Source: Dysgonamonadaceae bacterium (GTDB lineage: Bacteria > Bacteroidota > Bacteroidia > Bacteroidales > Azobacteroidaceae). From it: a DNA stretch of 10,097 bases. Positions 4,659 to 10,097 of this stretch are shown piece after piece. Each line of letters opens with the position of its first letter. The stretch's first letter is position 1. Position numbers and translations under genes: made by a program. The notes under the pieces were generated by a model, which was not told where the DNA came from, did not search any database, and was given only the letters and a program-made list of their open reading frames with translations. The stretch covers positions 1-10,097 of the forward strand of contig JAITTA010000148.1 of assembly GCA_031287395.1 (NCBI GenBank), given 5' to 3'.

Positions 4659-7600
4659 ATGAAGCGAAAAAAATGCTTAAGAATGGAAAATGTGCTATTA
4701 TGGAAAACACTATTTTTCCTGATTTGTTTTAGTTGCTCTTTTTCCCTGTTTGCACAAGAAAAACAGATTGCTAAAGGACGCGTTCTGGATACGAACAACG
4801 AATCCTTACCCGGTGTGGTCATCCGCATTGGCGATACACCTCGCGGAGTGACTAACGAAGAAGGTTTCTTTGAAATTGCAGACGTGACAAAAGGGACTAA
4901 ACTTTCTTTTTCTTATCTGGGGATGAAAGAAAAAACCGTTACATTTGAAGGCAAAGAAATGACTGTCGTCCTTGAAACCAGTGAACATGAACTGGAAGGG
5001 GTAACCGTCGTAGCCTTCGGTACGCAGAAAAAAGAGAGTGTGGTATCGTCTATCACCACGATATCGCCGGCTCAACTGAAAGTGCCGAGTAGTAACCTGA
5101 CAACGGCTTTTGCCGGGCAGCTGGCGGGAATGATCTCTTTCCAGTCTTCCGGAGAACCCGGAGCCGATAATGCCAACTTCTTTATCCGTGGAGTAACGTC
5201 GTTCGGATACAATGTCGATCCGCTGATTCTGATTGATAATATCGAAGTGGACAAAAACGAACTGGCACGCATTCAGGTTGATGACATCGAAAGTTTTTCC
5301 ATCATGAAAGACGCTGCGGCTACCGCTTTGTATGGGGCACGCGGAGCGAATGGTGTCATCCTGATCAAAACAAAAGAAGGAAAAGCCGGCAAGGCCAAAT
5401 TGACGGTAAGGCTGGAAAATACCTTTTCGAGACCGACTCAGGAAATAAAATTAGCCGACCCGATCACTTATATGAAAATGCACAATGAAGCGATCATTAC
5501 CCGTAACAGAGAAGGCGCTCTGATGTATTCCGACGAAAAGATAGACAATACGGTTCCCGGATCAGGTTCCCTGGTGTTCCCGGCCACAGATTGGCGCAAC
5601 GAATTGCTGAAAAAATTCGCGATGAACCAGCGGGTAAACCTGAACATAAGCGGAGGGGGAGATGTGGCCCGTTATTATGTCGCCGCTTCCTTTTCTCAGG
5701 ACAACGGTATCCTGAAAGTGGACAAAAACAATAATTTCAATTCCAATATAGACCTGAAAGTGTATACTTTACGTTCCAATGTCAATATCAACCTGACAAA
5801 ATCAACCGAATTAAAAGTCAGCCTGAACGGTACATTTGAAGACTACATGGGGCCTTACATAGGAGGAGCGGATACTTATGAACTGATTATGAGAAGTAAT
5901 CCCGTATTGTTTCCGGCCAAATATCCGGTGGACGAAGCGCATAAGTATGTCAAACATACCTTGTTTGGAAATGCAGGCGACGGATACTACCTGAATCCTT
6001 ACGCCGAGATGGTTCGTGGTTACAAAGATTCCGGAAAATCAAAAATGGGTGCCCAGATGGAATTAAATCAGGATTTGGACTTTATTACCCAGGGATTGAA
6101 ATTCCGGATCATGTTTAATACGACAAGAGATGCGAGTTCGGGAATCATCAGGTATTATAATCCGTTCTATTACAAGTTGATCAATTACAATTACCTTACG
6201 GAAGATTATACGATCGACGTGATTAATCCGGATAGGGGAACAGAATATCTCAGCTCGACTATTAATATACCTAATGTAGTGAATACGACTTACACGGAAG
6301 CCACCACCATTTATAACAGAACATTCAAAGAAGTTCATAATGTAGGGGCACAATTGGTGTTTACAATGAGAAATCAGACCGTACCTCCGACAGATGCGAT
6401 AGGAATCCTGAATTCATTACCCTATCGCAATATCGGACTGGCCGGACGTTTTTCTTACGGGTATCAGAGCCGGTATTTAGCCGAAATTAATTTCGGATAC
6501 AACGGTTCCGAGCGTTTTGCCGAAAAAAATCGCTTTGGTTTTTTCCCTTCTATCAGTGGTGGATGGGTCGTTTCCAATGAAAAATTCTTCGAACCCTTTA
6601 CCAATACTGTTAATTCTTTGAAACTGAGAGCCTCTTATGGTTTGGCCGGTAATGATAAAATCAGCGACGATCGTTTCCTGTATCTTTCCAATATCAATAT
6701 GAATGCTACTGCAAATGCGTTTTCTTTTGGGTATGAAGAAGGCGCTTACGGACGCTACGGAATATCCGTCAGCCGGTATGCCGACCCCGATATTACCTGG
6801 GAAGTTTCTACGAAAGCAAACTATGCGATGGATATTACTCTGTTTAAAGATTTGAATATGACACTGGAATATTTTACCGAAAAACGGAAAGATATTTTGC
6901 AAACAAGAGCTTCGATCCCTTATTCTATGGGGTTATGGGCAATTCCCCAAGCGAACCTCGGAAAAGCCGAAGGTCGCGGAACGGATATTTCTCTCACCTA
7001 CAATAAAACATTCGACAAGGATTTGTGGCTTCAGGGACGTGCTAATTTTACTTATGCCGCCAGTAAATACACGGTTTTCGAAGACTACGACTACCGGAAA
7101 GAATGGTGGAAGTTGAGAATCGGGAACCCAACCACACAACAGTATGGTTATATAGCTGAAGGCCTTTTTATCGACGATGCCGATGTAACCAATTCCCCTC
7201 AACAGTTCGGCAACTATATGGCGGGGGATATCAAATACCGCGATCTGAACGGCGACGGAATCATCAACGACCGGGATATGGCCCCGATCGGTTATCCGAC
7301 AACTCCTGAAATAAACTATGGTTTCGGATTATCCGGCGGATACAAGGGTTGGGATTTCTCATTTTTCTTCAACGGGGTAGCCCGGAGGTCTTTCTGGATT
7401 GATTATAATAATGTTTCTCCATTCTTCAGTACCTATAATGTAAGCGGCACTATCGGACACAATGCCCTGGCACAATTCATAGCCGACAGCTACTGGTCGG
7501 AAGACAACAGGAATCCGTATGCCGTGTGGCCGCGTTTGTCAACAGCCAATTCCATTTCTGTTAACAACAGCTACCGGAATACCTGGTTCATGAGAGACGG

Positions 7601-7814
7601 CGCTTTCCTCCGGTTAAAATCGGTCGAATTGGGATATACTATTCCTGATAAAGTAGCCCAAAAGGCAAAACTGACAAGCCTCCGGGTCTATGTGACGGGA
7701 GGAAATCTTTTGTGTTTCAGTAAGTTCAAGATCTGGGATCCCGAAATGGCTGGAAACGGTCTGGGTTATCCGCTCCAAAGAACTTTTAACATGGGTATTA
7801 ATTTAACTTTTTAA
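4659..7814 (+). CDS. SusC/RagA-like TonB-dependent outer-membrane transporter
   Basis: This 1051-residue protein is the outer-membrane barrel of a SusCD-type importer, taking up oligosaccharides or peptides using TonB energy. A signal peptide covers about 1-32 (hydrophobic core LFFLICFSCSFSLFA). A carboxypeptidase-regulatory-like beta domain follows at about 36-107 (AKGRVLDTNNESLPGVVI, then GVTNEEGFFEI). The TonB-interacting segment is EGVTVVAFGTQKKESVVSSI at 113-132. The plug at about 138-240 holds FFIRGVTSFG and the SusC signature around DIESFSIMKDAAATALYGAR (209-228) followed by GANGVILIKTK. The rest is a 22-strand-type barrel ending in the typical terminal MGINLTF. Length is usual (1000-1100). 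No STN domain precedes the beta domain, so direct anti-sigma signalling through this protein is unlikely. An alternative ATG at codon 9 would also leave a signal peptide. susD follows after 12 bases. Confidence 0.96.
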   Translation: MKRKKCLRMENVLLWKTLFFLICFSCSFSLFAQEKQIAKGRVLDTNNESLPGVVIRIGDTPRGVTNEEGFFEIADVTKGTKLSFSYLGMKEKTVTFEGKEMTVVLETSEHELEGVTVVAFGTQKKESVVSSITTISPAQLKVPSSNLTTAFAGQLAGMISFQSSGEPGADNANFFIRGVTSFGYNVDPLILIDNIEVDKNELARIQVDDIESFSIMKDAAATALYGARGANGVILIKTKEGKAGKAKLTVRLENTFSRPTQEIKLADPITYMKMHNEAIITRNREGALMYSDEKIDNTVPGSGSLVFPATDWRNELLKKFAMNQRVNLNISGGGDVARYYVAASFSQDNGILKVDKNNNFNSNIDLKVYTLRSNVNINLTKSTELKVSLNGTFEDYMGPYIGGADTYELIMRSNPVLFPAKYPVDEAHKYVKHTLFGNAGDGYYLNPYAEMVRGYKDSGKSKMGAQMELNQDLDFITQGLKFRIMFNTTRDASSGIIRYYNPFYYKLINYNYLTEDYTIDVINPDRGTEYLSSTINIPNVVNTTYTEATTIYNRTFKEVHNVGAQLVFTMRNQTVPPTDAIGILNSLPYRNIGLAGRFSYGYQSRYLAEINFGYNGSERFAEKNRFGFFPSISGGWVVSNEKFFEPFTNTVNSLKLRASYGLAGNDKISDDRFLYLSNINMNATANAFSFGYEEGAYGRYGISVSRYADPDITWEVSTKANYAMDITLFKDLNMTLEYFTEKRKDILQTRASIPYSMGLWAIPQANLGKAEGRGTDISLTYNKTFDKDLWLQGRANFTYAASKYTVFEDYDYRKEWWKLRIGNPTTQQYGYIAEGLFIDDADVTNSPQQFGNYMAGDIKYRDLNGDGIINDRDMAPIGYPTTPEINYGFGLSGGYKGWDFSFFFNGVARRSFWIDYNNVSPFFSTYNVSGTIGHNALAQFIADSYWSEDNRNPYAVWPRLSTANSISVNNSYRNTWFMRDGAFLRLKSVELGYTIPDKVAQKAKLTSLRVYVTGGNLLCFSKFKIWDPEMAGNGLGYPLQRTFNMGINLTF

Positions 7815-7826
7815 TAATATCATTCA

Positions 7827-9764
7827 ATGAAAACAATCAGATATACAATAATATTCGTTTTATCTTTGTTTGCAGTATCTTGCAGTTATCTGGATATTGT
7901 TCCGGATTCAATCGCAACGATTGAAGACAATGCTTTCTCCATGAGGACGCAGGCGGAAAAATATTTGTTCACCTGCTATTCTTATATGCCTATGAATGGT
8001 TCTTATAACCAGGATCCCACCTTATTGGGAGGTGATGAAATATGGCTATCGGCCGAGTATGGTTCCGCAAATAATCCTAAAAACTTAGCTCTCGGGAATC
8101 AAAGAGCCAGTAGCCCTTATATGGATTTCTGGCGCGGTATCAATGGCGGGAAGAACCTGTTCAGGGGGATCAGCGATTGCAATATTTTTCTGGCCAATAT
8201 CTCCCGTGTTCCGGACATGAGTCAGGCCGAAAAAGAACGTTGGATCGCCGAAGTGGAATTTTTGAAGGCTTATTATCATTTTTACCTGATCCGGATGTAT
8301 GGTCCGATTCCAATCAAGGATAAAAATCTGAATTCAAATGCACCTACGACCGATCTCCAGGTTTACAGGAATACATTAGACGAATGTTTCGATTATGTAG
8401 ACAATAAATTGGATTCCATCATCAAATTGAAGCATTTACCGGATTTGATTACCGACGAAGCTACGGAATTGGGCCGTATAACACAGGGAATTGCCCTGAC
8501 ACTCAGGGCAAAAGTGCTCGTTACTGCTGCCAGCCCTTTGTTTAACGGAAATACCGATTATATCGGATTAAAAGACGGCAGGGGAATTGAAATATTCAAT
8601 CCGCAAAAAAGTGAAGAACAAAAACGGGAAAGATGGGCAAAGGCGGCTCAGGCATGTAAGGAAGCAATCGAATTTCTCCAGGGATACGGAAGAGATCAAC
8701 TTTATAGATATACTTCCCTGGAATATGCCGGCCTGTCGGATATTACACGCACTAAATTGAGTATTCGCGGGTCGCTTACGGAAAAGTGGAACAGTGAGGT
8801 TATCTGGGCTTATAGTAGTAGTTGGGTCGGTGAATATCAGGTACAAGGGATCCCCCGTGACCTGAATTCCGCTAAATCAACTGCAAATACGGCAAACAGA
8901 AACAACTGGGCCGTACCTCTGAAAATCACTCTCCAATTCCATACCAAAAACGGAGTGCCTATCACGGAAGACAAAACTTGGAATTATAATGAACGTTTTG
9001 TCGTGAAGCAAGTCGACGTCGATCAACAGTATTTGTTGGCTATCGGCGAACAAACCGTGGGATTGAACTTCGACAGAGAACTTCGTTATTATGCCAGTCT
9101 GGGATTCGACCGGGGCATCTGGTTCGGACAAGGTGAAGGCGTGACCAGCGAAACTTCGCAATATCCCCGCGCCCGTTACGGCGAGTTTACCGCGAATGCA
9201 ATTACTCACTCCTGGAATGTAACCGGAATCTGGCCGAAAAAAGTGGTGCATTTCAAGTCTTCTGTCGCTGCTTCCGGTACGGGTCTTACGCAAGTGCGGT
9301 ATCCATTCCCGATATTCCGTCTTCCGGATTTGTACCTGATGTACGCTGAGGCCTTGAATGAAGTTGCTGATAATGAAAATAACAGAGTGGATGCGATCAA
9401 ATGGATCGATATCGTCCGGGAACGGGCCGGATTGAAAGGAGTGGCCGAATCATGGACAAATTATTCCACTCAATCCGAAAAATTTCATACCCAAAAAGGT
9501 TTAAGAGAGATTATACAGCAGGAAACCCTGATCGAATTTGTTTTCGAAGGGCATCGTTTCTGGGATTTACGCCGCTGGAAAACAGCGATGACCGAATACA
9601 ACAAGCCGATAACCGGATGGAATCTGAGATATTCCTCTCCTGCGGAATACTACACCGAAACGTATATTTACACTCCACGGTTCACTCCTAAAGATTATTT
9701 TTGGCCGATACAGGATGAAGAAATCTTAAGGAACGGAAATACGCTTCAGAATTATGGTTGGTAA
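7827..9764 (+). CDS. SusD/RagB-like surface nutrient-binding lipoprotein
   Basis: This 645-residue lipoprotein is the lid of the SusCD importer and captures substrate on the cell surface. The N-terminus has a lipoprotein signal with FAVSC, predicting lipidation at Cys19. A SusD-like N-terminal region is seen around 142-164 (AEVEFLKAYYHFYLIRMYG then PIPI), and the RagB/SusD C-terminal domain around 495-645. The latter includes RLPDLYLMYAEALNEV, the helix with DIVRERAGLKG, the FEGHRFWDLRRWK motif near 573, and the end segment DYFWPIQDEEILRNGNTLQNYGW. It is somewhat longer than the classical starch-binding SusD (about 550) and closer to the RagB-like group with large inserts. Partner specificity cannot be told from sequence. 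It sits 12 bases after susC and 19 before the next lipoprotein gene, so it is one operon. Confidence 0.95.
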   Translation: MKTIRYTIIFVLSLFAVSCSYLDIVPDSIATIEDNAFSMRTQAEKYLFTCYSYMPMNGSYNQDPTLLGGDEIWLSAEYGSANNPKNLALGNQRASSPYMDFWRGINGGKNLFRGISDCNIFLANISRVPDMSQAEKERWIAEVEFLKAYYHFYLIRMYGPIPIKDKNLNSNAPTTDLQVYRNTLDECFDYVDNKLDSIIKLKHLPDLITDEATELGRITQGIALTLRAKVLVTAASPLFNGNTDYIGLKDGRGIEIFNPQKSEEQKRERWAKAAQACKEAIEFLQGYGRDQLYRYTSLEYAGLSDITRTKLSIRGSLTEKWNSEVIWAYSSSWVGEYQVQGIPRDLNSAKSTANTANRNNWAVPLKITLQFHTKNGVPITEDKTWNYNERFVVKQVDVDQQYLLAIGEQTVGLNFDRELRYYASLGFDRGIWFGQGEGVTSETSQYPRARYGEFTANAITHSWNVTGIWPKKVVHFKSSVAASGTGLTQVRYPFPIFRLPDLYLMYAEALNEVADNENNRVDAIKWIDIVRERAGLKGVAESWTNYSTQSEKFHTQKGLREIIQQETLIEFVFEGHRFWDLRRWKTAMTEYNKPITGWNLRYSSPAEYYTETYIYTPRFTPKDYFWPIQDEEILRNGNTLQNYGW

Positions 9765-9783
9765 AATCTTAAAACGAAAAACA

Positions 9784-10097
9784 ATGAAACAGAATATTTT
9801 AATATTTTTAACAGCTGCAATGTTTATTTTTTATTCGTGCGGCGAAGAAAGTCTTAATTCGCCGAGAGGGAGTAAAGATGTTCCCAAACAGGTGACCGTT
9901 ACTTCCGTAAAAGACATCAGCGGAGCATCCATCATTTATTATAATAAACCCGACGATAAAAATCTGAAATACGTCAGGGCGGTCTATACAACAGACGACG
10001 GCATCACCAAAGACGTAACGGCTTCTTTTTATACCGATTCGCTTCTGATCGAGGGGTTTGGAAAGGCCGGAACATTCGATGTCGAACTGTATTCCGT
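9784..10097 (+). CDS. DUF4959-type surface lipoprotein, 3' partial
   Basis: The ATG at 9784, 19 bases after the SusD stop, opens a frame that runs off the window (104 full codons). The first 19 residues form a lipoprotein signal ending in FYSC, with Cys19 as lipidation site. GEES directly after the Cys is acidic, as in surface-export signals described for Bacteroidota lipoproteins. The mature part shows VPKQVTVTSVKDISGASIIY, then DKNLKYVRAVYTT and VTASFYTDSLLIEGFGKAGT, a pattern typical of DUF4959, a beta-sandwich domain common directly downstream of RagB-like genes. In such operons it is usually followed by DUF5000 and sometimes an F5/8-type carbohydrate-binding domain, which would lie beyond the window. 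It is probably an accessory surface-binding protein of the importer; ligand unknown. Confidence 0.85.
   Translation, partial: MKQNILIFLTAAMFIFYSCGEESLNSPRGSKDVPKQVTVTSVKDISGASIIYYNKPDDKNLKYVRAVYTTDDGITKDVTASFYTDSLLIEGFGKAGTFDVELYS

Noticed and set aside
6477..6902. Minus-strand open frame of 141 codons inside susC
   Set aside because: It is a shadow of the susC reading frame with no recognisable motif; the same applies to the other minus-strand frames within susC and susD, including 8877-9293.
1..10097. CRISPR array, insertion sequence or integrated element
   Set aside because: No regularly spaced repeats, no transposase or integrase frame, and no direct repeat of a tRNA 3' end was found downstream of either tRNA.

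Overview
The window reads as chromosomal DNA of a member of the order Bacteroidales (phylum Bacteroidota). Four things point there. The promoter -7 elements match TAnnTTTG and Shine-Dalgarno sequences are weak or absent. A recF/DUF721 pair sits divergent from a TPR gene plus ribH. There is a type IX secretion (T9SS) C-terminal sorting domain. There is also a SusC/SusD/DUF4959 outer-membrane uptake operon. T9SS cargo together with a RagA/RagB-like operon would suit families such as Odoribacteraceae, Porphyromonadaceae or Tannerellaceae, but the genus cannot be fixed by eye.

Layout. Bases 1-357 hold the 3' end of a GC-rich gene for a T9SS-exported surface protein, closed by a strong hairpin terminator (393-431). 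This terminator also lies just beyond the end of the minus-strand genes. Bases 476-1954 carry two minus-strand genes, recF (DNA repair and replication) followed by a DUF721 protein. The recF promoter (1995-2002) faces a plus-strand promoter (2057-2064) with the identical -7 octamer. The plus-strand promoter drives a membrane-anchored TPR protein and ribH (riboflavin synthesis), 2109-3302. A separate promoter overlapping the end of ribH drives tRNA-Tyr and tRNA-Gly (3332-3565), closed by an A/T-armed terminator. A DUF4130 protein of presumed DNA metabolism follows (3619-4377).

After an AT-rich, dyad-rich leader with its own promoter, a polysaccharide-utilization-type operon starts: SusC-like TonB-dependent transporter (4659-7814), SusD-like lipoprotein (7827-9764) and the start of a DUF4959 surface lipoprotein cut by the window edge (9784-10097). 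The gaps inside the operon are 12 and 19 bases. SusC and SusD should form the outer-membrane importer, with the third protein as an accessory surface binder. The substrate cannot be read from this window because no glycoside hydrolase, protease or regulator is visible.

Most of the window is recognisable housekeeping or common Bacteroidota accessory content. I see no clear candidate for a wholly undescribed system. The items most worth a second look are the DUF4130 gene without its usual radical-SAM partner, the sharp base-composition change in the T9SS gene, and the dyad-rich leader of the susC operon.
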